From contig CADCXD010000001.1 in assembly GCA_902806575.1 (NCBI GenBank), positions 2,294,001-2,358,000 on the forward strand: DNA of 64,000 nt, read 5' to 3'. This document shows, piece after piece, positions 25,330-36,360 of the stretch. Source of the stretch: Jackrogersella multiformis. Its lineage: Eukaryota > Ascomycota > Sordariomycetes > Xylariales > Hypoxylaceae. The notes under the pieces were generated by a model, which was not told the origin of the DNA, made no database searches, and saw only the letters and a list, made by a program, of their open reading frames with translations. Both the position numbers and the translations under genes were made by a program. How positions within the stretch are numbered: the stretch's first letter is position 1; each line of letters begins with the position of its first letter.

Positions 25330-26269
25330 GCAAAATGTGAAGTGGGGATGACGATATATAGAAAAGAATTTGATGCAGGCGCGAGTTGCCTGTGTGATTA
25401 AAAAAAGTCTATGATACGAAGGGAAGGCACGAGCAATAGTTCTAGTTCTCAACGTACAAGTTTCTGCCAACCTGGTGAATCTTCCAGACCCGTGACCTCA
25501 GTCGATGGGTGATTTAACGGTTTGTCGAAGAGTAAGCAGCGCAGTAATTCTAAGGAGTCTGGGAGTCTGGGAGAATAATGAGTTGGTAATGACACTGCGC
25601 AGTCGAGTAAATAGAAGAATTTCAGATGGCAGTCACTAAGTAAGCGAAGTTGAAAATGAAAATTGATGTCACTGCTACAAAAGAATGGATGGAGTTGCAG
25701 GTCGCCGCATCGCTAGGAATTAAGGCAGACAACTGCAAATAGTCACTGCAAAATGGCCCGAGACGATGACAGAGACTCGCCCTTGACCAAATAAAGTTAA
25801 GTCTGATTTGTTTTACCGCCCTCGTCTCCACTTTGACCCTGGGGCAGGTACCCAACGTACCTAGGTACCTAACATCTCCAAGGTTCCAAGGTCCTAAGGT
25901 CCCAAGGTCGCCCCTCCAAAAGGTACATAAGTACTTCGATATACCTGATATCATTCACTAAAAGTGCTTTATCAATACTGACGAATGCCTTATATCCGGC
26001 TTCTAGCATTTTCCCCTCTCACCTTGAAGATGTCTGGTATTACCTACCAAGTAACATCTTGGTAATTCCTGCTTACGTACCTAGGTAGGTATTAACTATT
26101 TTTTTTAAATTCAACCTGATAGAGGCTGTCTCAAGATCCACAGACTACTAGAAAAAAGGAAAAGGCAGGCATCATCACACACTTGGCCGAATCATCTCAA
26201 AGCTGTCCGGCAAAGTATAAAACTTCGATATCATTTTGGAGGTATAAGTAGATGAGCTGCTTGCATGGT
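25082..26269. other. Upstream region of the cullin gene
   Basis: No gene is seen; this is the promoter and leader of cul1 and the 3' flank of the Srf1-like gene. It contains a duplicated CGAAACGGT nonamer followed by an (AAAGTAG)n array at 25290-25328 close upstream of the start, a tetranucleotide/palindrome run at 25856-25872, and another CCTAGGTAGG motif near 26081. Confidence 0.6.
25271..25328 (+). repeat. Heptanucleotide array (AAAGTAG)n with preceding nonamer duplication
   Basis: Two copies of CGAAACGGT are followed by about five AAAGTAG units, one with a C change. The array lies 190-250 bp upstream of the cul1 start codon, so it is probably in the promoter or leader. Confidence 0.85.
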
Positions 26270-27313
26270 TTATTTTTCATGTACATTATCTATTCCACCG
26301 AGCTTCTCTGCGAGTCTAAACACATTAATAGTGAAATTCAGAATCCAGGCAATCAGCCCAACCAGCGTCAGCGCTGCCAGACCCCTAGCTAAGTGCAAGG
26401 ACGCCTCTTCCATCTCCGACCAATTCGGGTCTGTTGACAAACCCTCGCCGCTGTGATATACCAATGCTTCGAACGCCAATGCTGTACTAGCAGATTTCAA
26501 CACTATGAACACGAGGTCCAAGAGCGTGAGCGATACTTTCTGCGCCGGGGCTCGGAGTCCTAATGGTTTCCCCGTGTACTCGTCCCAGGTCATGTAAAGA
26601 ATGTAAGGGATGGCCACTACGTCGATGATTATGGCGACAATCGCTTGAGACGTCTCAGGAGTATTGTACGTGGGAATCGACGGGTCCTTATCCCTCTGGA
26701 AAATATTAGATGCTAGAGCGAGGGCCGCAATCGAGGTAATCAAGACCACCAGACGGAAGATAAGGGGCGCGATCGGGTGCCGCAATACGAAGTTCGAAAC
26801 CCGCATAACCCACGTCTTCTTCCTTGACTTCCTCTGGGTCTTAGGATCCAACGGATGAGATGGACTCCGTACCGGCTTGTCAAGGCCCGGCATTTGTTGT
26901 TCAAGAAACTCGTACGGCACAACCTCGAACTCATCATCAGGGTTCCGCCCGTAAGAGGAGGACCTGATGAAATCTCTCCATCTCTCATAAGGGTCTTCAT
27001 TAGGTGCCCGATAGCCAAGTCCCATAATCACAGGCTCTGCCGTGCGTAAATGATCCCATCGCCGTCCCGGCCTGTCGGCTCGTTTCCTGAGGAAGACGGG
27101 AAGTTTGGATACATGATCATGTTTATCGTCAACCCAATCAACGAAGCCATCCTTCGATACCCTCCTCCTTAGTGGTCTACTTCCTTTATTCTGCTCCGGG
27201 TGGACACTTGGTTGGGGGTGTTTGATATGTTTATCCTGCTTCGGGCCATGGGCATCTTCATCATAGAGCTCTACCCAAGCAGGCACAGAACCCCTTAGAG
27301 GATTCCGGGTCAT
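26270..27313 (-). CDS. Four-TM membrane protein, Srf1-like (phospholipase D regulator family)
   Basis: The main exon encodes 347 residues from the ATG at 27313. The N-terminal half is hydrophilic with a conserved-looking block TAEPVIMGLGYRAPNEDPY followed by ERWRDFIRSSSYG. Four hydrophobic segments follow at about 190-212, 227-247, 260-282 and 305-330. This layout and the central block resemble fungal proteins annotated as Srf1, a membrane partner and regulator of phospholipase D (Spo14 in yeast). The frame continues 12 codons upstream (KNPYDFVAPNIA) to a TTATTCTTAG acceptor with the exon edge at 27349, so one or more short 5' exons probably exist and the true start may lie further upstream. 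I could not place that exon with confidence. Family assignment is from memory of the pattern and is moderate. Confidence 0.65.
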   Translation of the reverse strand: MTRNPLRGSVPAWVELYDEDAHGPKQDKHIKHPQPSVHPEQNKGSRPLRRRVSKDGFVDWVDDKHDHVSKLPVFLRKRADRPGRRWDHLRTAEPVIMGLGYRAPNEDPYERWRDFIRSSSYGRNPDDEFEVVPYEFLEQQMPGLDKPVRSPSHPLDPKTQRKSRKKTWVMRVSNFVLRHPIAPLIFRLVVLITSIAALALASNIFQRDKDPSIPTYNTPETSQAIVAIIIDVVAIPYILYMTWDEYTGKPLGLRAPAQKVSLTLLDLVFIVLKSASTALAFEALVYHSGEGLSTDPNWSEMEEASLHLARGLAALTLVGLIAWILNFTINVFRLAEKLGGIDNVHEK

Positions 27314-27349
27314 CGCAATGTTTGGAGCGACAAAGTCATAGGGATTCTT

Positions 27350-28840
27350 CTAAGAATAAAGGTGAAGCAGGCCCACGGTCGTCGATTAGACAGACAGAAT
27401 TGCTAGTCATCCTCTCACATAAATGGCCCTATGTCGTCGGAACTCGGAAGAGGTGGGGGAGAATTAGTGATCAATAGAAACCGACCACTGAGAGATAGGT
27501 AGTGCTGTGTGTATATCCGTAGGCGCCGGCTTCCATCAAACTTCCCAACTATCGGTGCGTACCAAAGTGGGGTGTGAAGCAAAGCGCATAACCGGCCAGA
27601 CAGGAAGATATAACTATTAGTTGGGTTTAGATGAAAGGAATGCTTCGAAAACGCGAACGAATTAAGTAGGCATGTAAGAATGGGATTACTTGAAGATCAA
27701 TGCCATAGGCGATATCACAGTGTCATGACGTCTTGGAGGGAATAATAAAGATGGTGGAATAAGAAAGGAAGAGAGGTGTATATACGGCACAACCGGCCTT
27801 GTGTGTAGATATGGTGAGAATCATATGAGAATTATGAGAGATGATAAAGTTTATGATCACAAAGCCCAAGATAATTAAATTAAGTCAGCCACCTAGCGCC
27901 GAGGGACTACACTAGGAAGGAACGCGTTGGCCGGGGAGAGGTCAGGGATTAAGGTAGATACTAGTGTAGATACAGACTGACGAGCTAGGTACCTAGTGTA
28001 GGTATGCAGGTGGTTGAATGGGGCCATAGCTTGGAAGCTAGGGACGATTGGTTCCATCGTTTCTCGAGTGGAGCACAATGGATGTCTAGGTATCTGAATA
28101 ACTTAGGTACCTAGGTAGATAGCAATGTATGTAGACATGCTTCAGCCACAAGTATGCAAGTCCAACTTCGTCACTATTAAGGTTTGTATGTTTCCTTGTT
28201 GCCTGTGTTTGTGACATTGAAATATATATAGGTGCCTATATATATGAACCTACCTACAAAATATATAGGCATCAAAAAATGATTTTGATTATCCTTGTTC
28301 AAATATTAGCATTGGTACATGCTAGACTGGAGGTGCTGCACTGCCACATATACATACGTGTACAGAACCTACATTAGGGCAATTGGCAATTAAGGCCTTG
28401 GAAAGTGCGTACCAACTATGGAGGTACAAGCCACAATATAATCCTTGTTCACATGCGTCACCAGTCCATTTTGCATATCCATAGGCCTGGGCAGTAGGTA
28501 CTATGTACACAGAAATTTGACAAGGGTACGAAATAGAAAAGCTACACCACATTTTCAACGTCATACTGCTAATTTTCACTGGTGCCAGTCTGGCCTGGAA
28601 ATTTTATATACCTACTTACATGATCGCGATGATTCATACAGAGACTCCCAAGGGACAAGAGACGAAGTAACCCGGAATGAAGTAACCGGAGCTCCAGTGC
28701 GATACGGTACCTACAAACTTGTATATTTCGTTCTGTCGCAACCCACGCCGGTCTCCTACTCACGTTGTCGCAATCTAATATTATTTATTATTTATTGTTT
28801 ATTGTTTATTCTCTATTCTTCGACACCTTCGACCGCAACA
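27350..28840. other. Divergent promoter region (Srf1-like / K+-H+ protein)
   Basis: The region separates two divergently transcribed genes and probably hides a 5' exon of the Srf1-like gene between about 27350 and 27560. Otherwise no gene is seen. It contains TACCTAGGTA near 28101, an inverted TATATATAGGTGCCTATATATA palindrome-like element around 28225-28247, and a TTTATTG/TTTATTA repeat at 28781-28812 just before the next start. Confidence 0.5.
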
Positions 28841-29764
28841 ATGAGGTTCTTCCTCCTCCCCATCTCGACTCGGCGAACACTACTATACTGCCAGAAGCTG
28901 CAGGTCTTGCCGAAAGAAAAGCAAACCGTGGTGGAAAAGGCTACGGTTCGCGCCGCACAACTCTGGGCTGGCTGGGAGAAGAAGGAGACAGGTTGGCAGA
29001 AGAAAGTAGTCGTATATGGCAACAACTTGCTGAGAAGGATTTCTTATGAGGAGTGGGGCCTTAAATCGGTACCGCCTCTGTCTACCAAACGAAGAGAGGA
29101 AGAAATACTAGGAAAGGAAAATAATCATCTTATTTACCCTGAAAGCCTCATACCGACGACAAAGGCGATCAACGTCCTTCGGACGCTCGGCACAGAACGA
29201 GAATCGTTACATAGATCTAGACTACTATGGTGCTTCGTTGGAATGCCTATCAGTGCACCATTCGCCCTTGTCCCAATGTGAGTTTCTATTTTGCCCTAAG
29301 TACCTATTTAGGTACACGTCGAGTCTCTACGAGCTTCTGACAAGTATTTCGTTAGAATACCCAATCTCCCTTTCTTCTACCTAGTATATCGGGCTTGGTC
29401 GCATTGGCGGGCCCTCGCCGGTGGCAAGCACCTCAAGTTCCTCTGCGATAACAACCTCCTATCTTTATCGCCATCTGTAGTACTCAACTCCATCTACTCG
29501 CCGCTTCTTCTGGACTCTCGCGCTTCGAAGGAGTCAATAGCAGATGCTGCAGGAACAGAGCCTTCCACTACCAATAGCTCAAGCGCACCCCAGGAGGATA
29601 CAATGCTGCTGTCGCTCGAGAACGGACGGCGACTCGTTAAAGTACTAGAAATACCAGAACTCGAAGTTGAGCTCGAGAGGGCGATATGGCAAGTAGAGCA
29701 AGGGATTATAAAAGAAAAGGAGGAAAAGGCCAAGCCACCAGGTGCGGCTAACCCTAAGCAATGA
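28841..29764 (+). CDS. Mitochondrial K+/H+ exchange-related protein
   Basis: Two exons, 28841-29277 and 29356-29764 (intron GTGAGT to TTCGTTAG, 78 nt), give 281 residues. The start MRFFLLPISTRRTLLYCQ, the segment WEKKETGWQKKVVVYGNNLL with RRISYEEWGLKS, and the hydrophobic stretch spanning the junction (MPISAPFALVPIIPNLPFF then YLVYRAWSHWRAL) match the fungal family described as mitochondrial K+-H+ exchange-related, which includes yeast Ydl183c. Family members are inner-membrane proteins needed for potassium/proton exchange and matrix volume control. One or two membrane passes are likely at about residues 135-165. The C-terminus is acidic and Ser-rich. A longer open frame upstream of 28841 exists but lacks similarity, and the chosen ATG matches the family start. 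Confidence 0.87.
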
Positions 29765-29991
29765 TACACGAGGATTGAGGAGATAGACCTTAGAGTAGGT
29801 AATGTGTGATGATAGGACGGACACTATGATGACAAGACCACGAACTTATAGAAGGGGATATCCGAATCGGGGTTTGGAAGATAGATGGTCGGTCCTAGCC
29901 CTTCATTGTGTGATGATATCAGGTATCTAGGTAGGCTGGTACAAAAAAGAAACCACCCACTCCTCGCACGAGCAAGAGATAGATATAATTG

Positions 29992-30537
29992 TCATGTTCG
30001 CCAAGCCTGTATTCTGCTGATTGCTATTGCGCGCATCGCCGACAGAACTCCAACGATACATAAAATCCCCATAGCCATCATCAAGCGCTTCGTTGTTACC
30101 AAGTGCGAAGGATAATCCGTCTCCAGCAGCCAGTCTCTCCGGTAGTCCCCATCAGCAAGTGCCTGCTTCTCCATATCTATTTCCCGCATACTAGATAGGT
30201 TGGCGCCTTGAAATTCGTGCCCCGGGCGATGCTCCGTACCGGCGCAAGCAGGATGAGGATATTCCCCTTGGTCACTCGCTTTTGTGTCAACTTCATCGTG
30301 TATTGGAGCAGGGCCAGTAATAGCGGTATCCCGAGAAGATATTGATTTCCATTCGGCCGCAGCTTTTTGGCGCATTAATTTCTGCGTGGGACTCTGCTCG
30401 TGCTTTGCTGTTCGACATTGGTCATTCCGTCTCTGTAGTCTCGGCATTGTCTCAGTGCCTGATGGGTTTAAAGGTGAGGGTGTATGTGGCATGTATGCTT
30501 GTTCTCTCGGGGGTATGCCCCAGGAGGCCATCATCAT
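29992..30537 (-). CDS. Small hypothetical protein with one C-terminal membrane segment
   Basis: Single exon, 181 residues, opening with three consecutive ATG codons; any could be the start. The N-terminal part is hydrophilic (WGIPPREQAYMPHTPSPLNP, then a basic stretch NDQCRTAKHEQSPTQKLMRQ). The only hydrophobic segment is near the C-terminus, MMAMGILCIVGVLSAMRAIAI at about 154-173, followed by a short basic tail, so it looks tail-anchored or single-pass. It ends 228 bp from the convergent K+/H+ exchange-related gene. I do not recognise the family. Base composition and amino-acid mix look coding, and the opposite strand is poorer, but expression data would be needed to be certain. Confidence 0.55.
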   Translation of the reverse strand: MMMASWGIPPREQAYMPHTPSPLNPSGTETMPRLQRRNDQCRTAKHEQSPTQKLMRQKAAAEWKSISSRDTAITGPAPIHDEVDTKASDQGEYPHPACAGTEHRPGHEFQGANLSSMREIDMEKQALADGDYRRDWLLETDYPSHLVTTKRLMMAMGILCIVGVLSAMRAIAISRIQAWRT

Positions 30538-33098
30538 AGTGTCAGATAAGGTGAGTGTATAGGTATTAATAGCTGGATAGAAAGTTTCGAGCTGCTCCGA
30601 AGCTTGCTCGGGATAGATGTTCTTTAAAATCCTCAGACAAAGAGGTCAAAGGGTTAGAGTAAACGAGTACGAGTACCTACTCAGACACTGTAGTGTACAA
30701 ATTCCAGTAATACCGGTTAGGGTTAGATTACACCCGCCTCAAGATGTCTCACTTTCTGCCTCCCTTGCGTCCAAATCTAAGATATGGTGAAGTCCTATCC
30801 AACTATGTTTTGAATCCCAGAAAACAATCGTGGCTGAATGAGCGGGAGCTATATACCAACCACTTACAATGGATTGTAGGTAAAATGCCTTTTTGACGGT
30901 AATAAAGTGTATTGGTTGTTTAGCCGCTGCACTGGGATATCACTCCCCAAGGCCTCGAACTTGTACCCATCGCCATGCTGTTACCTAAGTACAACTCCAA
31001 ATGATCCTTCAGATCTCCTGTTATTAATTACCTATTCTAGGTACTCGTAACATCGTCATTACTAGTTCAAATTCGTGGAATAGCAAAGCTTACAAAGAAT
31101 CTAGCTATTCGGAATCACAGGGACAAGGTCCGTTCCCAAATGGTAACAACAGTATTCCTTGAATGTCATAAAAGTAGCATCATTTGGCCTTCATAGTCAT
31201 ACAATATCACCTCGGCAAAGGTAGGTATTCTCTGTTGTGCTCTTATAACGGATCTCTTCCTCGCGGTTTCCCTTAACATAAATCGTACATCTCTTCATAT
31301 CCTGTGCGATCAGGCCAAATAGTACCTACCGAAGTCATTAAATTAAATTATTACCTTAATTTACTTTATAGAGCAACCTAAAACGTCAACACATCCCTTG
31401 TCAAATATATTTGCACCGTTTAATATATAAGGGATTATAATTTAACCTTTAATAACTTCTTAACCTTTAATTACCTTTGTTATAGTGTTTCTTAGCTGTC
31501 TAGTATGCATAAAGATGGCATCAAGGAGAGCTATGTCATAGATTGACTTTTACTATCCTCAGAGGTAGTTATTAAGGATATTTTAAAATGAATATGTTGA
31601 GCAAGTTCAACATAGAGTGTATTAAAGACGTATATCAGGACATGGGCTAGCCAGCGAGGAGGTCTTTATCTTGGCCCAAGAAAACATAATAAGATCTCAA
31701 ACATATTACTACCTAGGAGGTTGACAACATATTATAAAGTTGCATTCGATAACCGAGAAACTTAATACTATGCTAACCAGGTGCCTAGTTATGTATTAAA
31801 TAATAATTATTTCGTCAAATAGGTTACGGTTTTAGTGCTTGCAAATAGAACACGCTCAAAACAAATGCGCCTCCTCAATGACCAAGAACTCGAAAAACAC
31901 GACTTCAATTGAGATGAGTCTTTTAAAGCTAAATGCCATAAATATATCCCTAATTGCCCAATGGTTTAAAAATACTTGATCTTCTCAATGCCGGCCCCGA
32001 TCATTTAAAACTACTAGCTAGTTGCCATATGAAGCCAATGTCGCGTGGAAAATAAGCCTGCGTACATCAAGATCCTCGAGATCTCCCGTATGTTTAAGCA
32101 GCAGGATATACAACCAGTAAGTTACCTATTCGAAAACATTCGATAGAGGTAAGATATCTATGTAGGTAGCTACCATAGCGTCGATTATTAGAGCTTTGCG
32201 GAAAAAGTTAAACGTCTCAAGCAAGGAATAATGTATACGAGCATTTCTTTGGACGACAGTTCGGGATGGCGATCTCGCGGTTTGGTATTGTCTGAATACC
32301 CACACTCAGGAGGCAAACAATCAGGGCACAATACTTGTCCGAAAAGAAAAAAAGATCTTGGTATTCCAGCATGTCCTTGTCAGCCATCCCAATAAGTCCA
32401 AACATACTACAGAACACCGGATTGAGACGATCTGAAACATTGTCCAAGAGATTCGACAATATAAACTCGTCCCTTAGGAGCTACCCCAGATGGCCTCATC
32501 CTAAGTCTATATTTCTATGCACTTGCGGTGTGGCCCGTAAATAGCGGCGCCAATACGGCTTCCGAGCGGATCAGGAGGCTTGGCGTTGTCACCTTAATAA
32601 CTTTAGGGTACTCAGTCACCTCGTTGACGCAGGCAGCATCTTATGTTAACTGCCTTATAATAACAGAATGCCGGCTGCCAAGCTGTATGGAGTTTCGATC
32701 ATGAAGTCAGAGTGGTGAAGCCACCATGAAGCTTCGCCTAGCAGGACGAAGAAGAGGTTAACTGATGTTGGTTTGATCGCCAGTTTTTGGAGCGAAGATA
32801 TAAACTATCCGCCCCCCAAGCTGTATATTCCTTTTTGCTTTCTCATCCAGGCACTTCGCTAGAAATCTTTCGCTTGAAATTTTATTCTCCAGAGGTATGA
32901 CTGTTAGTCTTTTAGGCCTCTTAAGTTCGTTACTAACAAGACAATAGCTGTGCTCTTTTTTGTGCTTCTTCAATTCTATTTCTCTCTTTAATCCCGTTTG
33001 AAAGTAAGATATCCAACTCCATAAGTATCGAGAAGTAAGCTAAATAAGTGATACCAGCGGTACATTTTATTGTAATATATACCTAATTCATTTCGACA
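30538..33098. other. AT-rich gene-poor interval
   Basis: No gene is supported. From about 31320 to 32200 the DNA is strongly AT-rich with near-repeats such as TTAACCTTTAATAAC and TTAACCTTTAATTACC (about 31440-31475). Short minus-strand frames at 32217-32459 and 32758-32973 are unrecognised. The block could be a decayed repeat altered by C-to-T changes, but I found no intact transposon signature. The last 100 bases are the promoter and leader of the secreted-protein gene at 33099. Confidence 0.55.
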
Positions 33099-33906
33099 AT
33101 GAAGTTCACATCAGGCCCCCTTTTTGCCACCTTGGCGTTGACCGCCTACCTGCCCGGCATCATTGCTGCAGGAGGATTTGCCCCAAGCCAACGCTCAGTC
33201 GCCGTATTCAGGCGTGGTGAGCTGGCCAACAATGGTACTGCCGCCGCCAACGGTACCGAGGCTGTTGACGTCGCTGAAGGCGAAGAGGAAAACGTCGACG
33301 AGAACAAAGAGGAGGAAAACGTCGACGAGAACAAAGAAGAGGAGAACATCGACGAGAACGTTGATGAGAACGTTGACGAGGAGAATGTTGATGAGGAGAA
33401 CGCCAACGAGGACCAAAACGCTGAAGAGGAGAATGTCGATGAGGAGAATCAGAACAATGAAGAGAATCTTGAAGAAGATCTCAACGAGGAGAATCTTGAT
33501 GAAGCCAACCACGACCAGAAAGACATAGAGAAGAATCTCCAGGAGAACATCGGAAACCTCATGCTCGGTCTCGGTGTCTGCAACTTCAACATCGGTAGCA
33601 TCAGCGGCATCGGCATTAACAACCAGATTCAGCTCCTCCTTCAACTGCAGCAGCTCCAGCAGCTCCAGCAACTGGGTCTCGTCAACTCCTTCAACATTGA
33701 GCAACTCATCCAACAGGAGCTGCTTGTCAACAACTTCAACCTCAGTAAGCTCCTCCCCAGAATGACTCTAGCCGCTTAAAGAAGCAATTAACTAATGAAA
33801 TATAGACATCTTCAAGCGGACAATTAGCGCATCTGTTAAGCAGGCTGCTCGCGAGAACAAGCGCACCATCATGACCAAGAGAGAGTGCAAGAGCAAGGGT
33901 AACTAA
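33099..33906 (+). CDS. Secreted acidic protein with EENVDEN repeats and Asn/Leu/Gln-rich C-terminus
   Basis: Two exons, 33099-33744 and 33806-33906 (GTAAGC donor, AAATATAG acceptor, phase 1), give 248 residues. Residues 1-24 form a signal peptide. A dibasic RR near 38-39 could be a Kex2 site, and NGT sequons at about 45 and 51 are possible N-glycosylation sites. Residues about 62-135 are an acidic array built on E-E-N-V-D-E-N units. The C-terminal part is hydrophobic and rich in Leu, Gln and Asn (LLQLQQLQQLQQLGL), with CNFNI, NSFNI and NNFNL words, and a basic tail (KRTISASVKQAARENKRTIM) encoded by the small last exon. Only two cysteines are present. The pattern is shared with the gene at 36435. 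I know of no named function; a cell-wall or extracellular structural role is a guess. Confidence 0.8.
33280..33480 (+). repeat. In-frame GAxGAGAAxxT repeat coding for EENVDEN
   Basis: Imperfect tandem units of about 12-24 bp (GAGGAAAACGTCGACGAGAA and variants) encode the acidic repeat of the secreted protein. Synonymous differences between units (GTCGAC versus GTTGAT) show the array is not freshly duplicated throughout. Confidence 0.75.
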
Positions 33907-36056
33907 GATGCCTTGCCAATGAAAAGTACATAGCCTTTCGAGTGGAGAGAATTGGGTAATATCTGTCAGAATTACTTCAGGGATAATAGGTCATCTTCGG
34001 GAGTTTGTCCAAGCTTGCAATTTGCAGCTCATGGCTCGTTATTGTATTCGGCCTATATCGGCGGCAGCTATTTCACGCCAAGGAACAACGCAACTAGCAA
34101 ATTTAAAGGGATCAGTTTGTTAATGGCTTCAAATATGTCTGTTCATTGGATGGCTCGGTGACTTGGCCGTATAATAGTGACTAGGTACCATATATTTGTT
34201 TAGACCGCCTCGTCCTTACCGCGGGATCTATGAGATAAGATGAATGATTACTTAGCTACCTAGTAAGTTGAGGCACACCGACCTACCACCTGCAGTGTAT
34301 GACTTCAAATTTGAAGAGTTACATTGTCCGCTTATTAGACTAGACCAACCGGGGAGTTGGCTTAGAGCCCGGTTAGCTAGAACGGGGTTAGATAAGTTTG
34401 TTTCTACAATGTATAAGTAAGTCATAAGGAAACAAATTTCATATCTCATCGTGTACATTATCCGAAGCTAACTCACACGTGGATCATCTTCCCGCATCAT
34501 TAATTATAGCAACTCTCTCTCACCACAAAAGGAATTTTAGACGATTGCCGCATCCAACAATAGATTAAGTGAGGCTAATAAAACAAATACGTTTGGACAG
34601 AATATCATCGGACGAACTTGGCGATTATAGCTGAAATGCTACCGTATATCACGCTCGGATACGTCGACTTCCAGAGGGCCCATGACTTAAGCTTATTAGC
34701 CATACTAAATCGAGGGTTATAACCATGCCCTAGGTCTGTGTGTGTCGTATCTGTAACACATCCGATATACAGGAACGGCAATTTGGGGTACATACGAAAC
34801 CCGGGCTAGAGATTGGATGGACCCTGGTCTAAGCTTTCCCGCGAGAGATCTCTCAAAAGTGACAGACCCTTGTTGATCCGGGGCCCGGCTCGATGTTTAA
34901 AGGCGTCAGGATGAAAAATATGGTGACATGATTGGCCACTTAGCTTGTCACTACAGAATCGATAGACATGGCTATGGTGAGATCATATTCCTCCCTGACC
35001 TACCTCTTACTTACCTATCTAGGTACACTAGGAACCTAGGGACCTAGGGGTAGTAGACCCTGAATAGGTAGGTACCTAGGCAGATGGGTTGTTTACGGAA
35101 GCTTGGTATTTAGGTAGCTATTAAAAGTTAAGAACCCGAACCCACTTCCAAAGCTTCCAAGGCTTGGTAAATTGCCGACTAGCCGTCGCCGTTAGCTTGC
35201 ATATAATCCATGTCCAGTTAAGAGTTGCCAAGAGGTTGACAGCGCTTGGGCCACGGTAACTTGCTGATTCCAACTCACCCACGATAGTATCCTGAGCTAG
35301 AAAAACTGAGTATAGGCATGTTTAAACTAAGCCTCGTGAGTGTAAATACTAGGGGGATATTAATTTGAACCACCTCTTCCCTCCTAAACAACAAGCTTAT
35401 CCCGTTTGGTGGCACGAGTAAACGCTGTAAAACGGCATAGTGACCCTAGACGACGATCAAGCAGGTGGATAGACTAGCTTGATGTAACAAAGTCAAAGAG
35501 ACACAGGACACACACGGGAAAATCCAGTGGCAACTGAGGTATATCTCAAGTAATAGTACATGCCAAGCGATTGGCATAGTCAGATCCTGGTCTAACAAGG
35601 TTAATTAGACTACTGGCACCCTTGAGATGCACTCTTGATCTACGCTATGGCCTCGGCCCAAAGGTCTTCCGGGCGTGATCAGTGCCATCCGCACAGCTTA
35701 CCCCGTTGGACGGGACGGCAGAGACTGGCATGCAATGAGCTCTTGCCTACTCTACCCCGTAACGATGTATCAGGGGCTATCAGCTATTGGATTTTCACCC
35801 ATGAGAGGTCATAGTTATGAGGCCATCGTCATGGTTATTTTTGCCAAGACGTTCTCGCCTGTGTTTAAGCATCTCCGTTCTTGCTATCCCCCCTGGACAC
35901 GGCTCGTTTTACCATTCACACATCCGCTTAGTGATGCCTACATCCTGACACGCACCGGATCTCTCCTTCAATCACGTTCCGCATTATTATTGTCACTGAA
36001 AATCTTGGCATTGTTTCTAGGCTCGTGCCATCCGATCAACATGGCATCCCATTTAA
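33907..36056. other. Intergenic region between the two secreted-protein genes
   Basis: No gene is supported. The frame at 35675-36175 (166 codons) runs into the TATA box and leader of the following gene and has no recognisable feature. A dense CTAGG/GGTACC cluster lies at 35010-35085. Confidence 0.55.
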
Positions 36057-36063
36057 TATATAA
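36057..36063 (+). promoter_or_regulatory. TATA box of the Asn-rich secreted-protein gene
   Basis: TATATAA is followed by a CT-rich stretch (TCTGTCTCTTTTTTC) of the kind that surrounds fungal transcription starts. It lies about 110 bases before the first predicted leader intron donor at 36172. Strong TATA boxes are typical of highly expressed, regulated genes. Confidence 0.5.
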
Positions 36064-36171
36064 GACGATGTTCAGTTCATCCAAATCTGTCTCTTTTTTC
36101 TACCATTCCACTCACCAATCCAAAGACATCTTCAGATCTCTCAACCCATTCTTTCATTCATTCCTTCAGAG

Positions 36172-36237
36172 GTAAGTCTATCAGCCTTGAGCTTCGAGCC
36201 CATCGCCTCATCTGACTATCAGCTAACATTGAAACAG
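36172..36237 (+). other. Predicted 5'-leader intron 1
   Basis: The donor GGTAAGT follows TTCAGA. A CTAAC branch site (CAGCTAACATT) sits before the GAAACAG acceptor, and the following exon begins CTGTGCTC. The intron would be 66 nt and lies entirely upstream of the start codon at 36435. Confidence 0.6.
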
Positions 36238-36289
36238 CTGTGCTCGTTGTTCACTTCATTCTTTATCAACACTCATTAGAACTTTAGAG

Positions 36290-36360
36290 GTAAGTCATGG
36301 AATGGCATCCAGATCCGAACCCGAGTCGGCATCGATAGCTTGGCTAACTTGTTCGCACAG
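36290..36360 (+). other. Predicted 5'-leader intron 2
   Basis: The donor context AGAGGTAAGT, branch site GGCTAACTT, acceptor TTCGCACAG and following exon sequence CTGTGCTC repeat the arrangement of the first leader intron about 120 bases upstream. The length would be 71 nt. Confidence 0.6.

Noticed and set aside
33195..33713. 172-codon minus-strand frame
   Set aside because: It is the antisense of the acidic repeat gene; its Leu/Val-rich repeats are the mirror of the GAG/GAC-rich coding strand.
35675..36175. 166-codon plus-strand open frame
   Set aside because: It overlaps the TATA box, the transcription start and the first leader exon of the gene at 36435, has no recognisable motif, and its composition is not coding-like.
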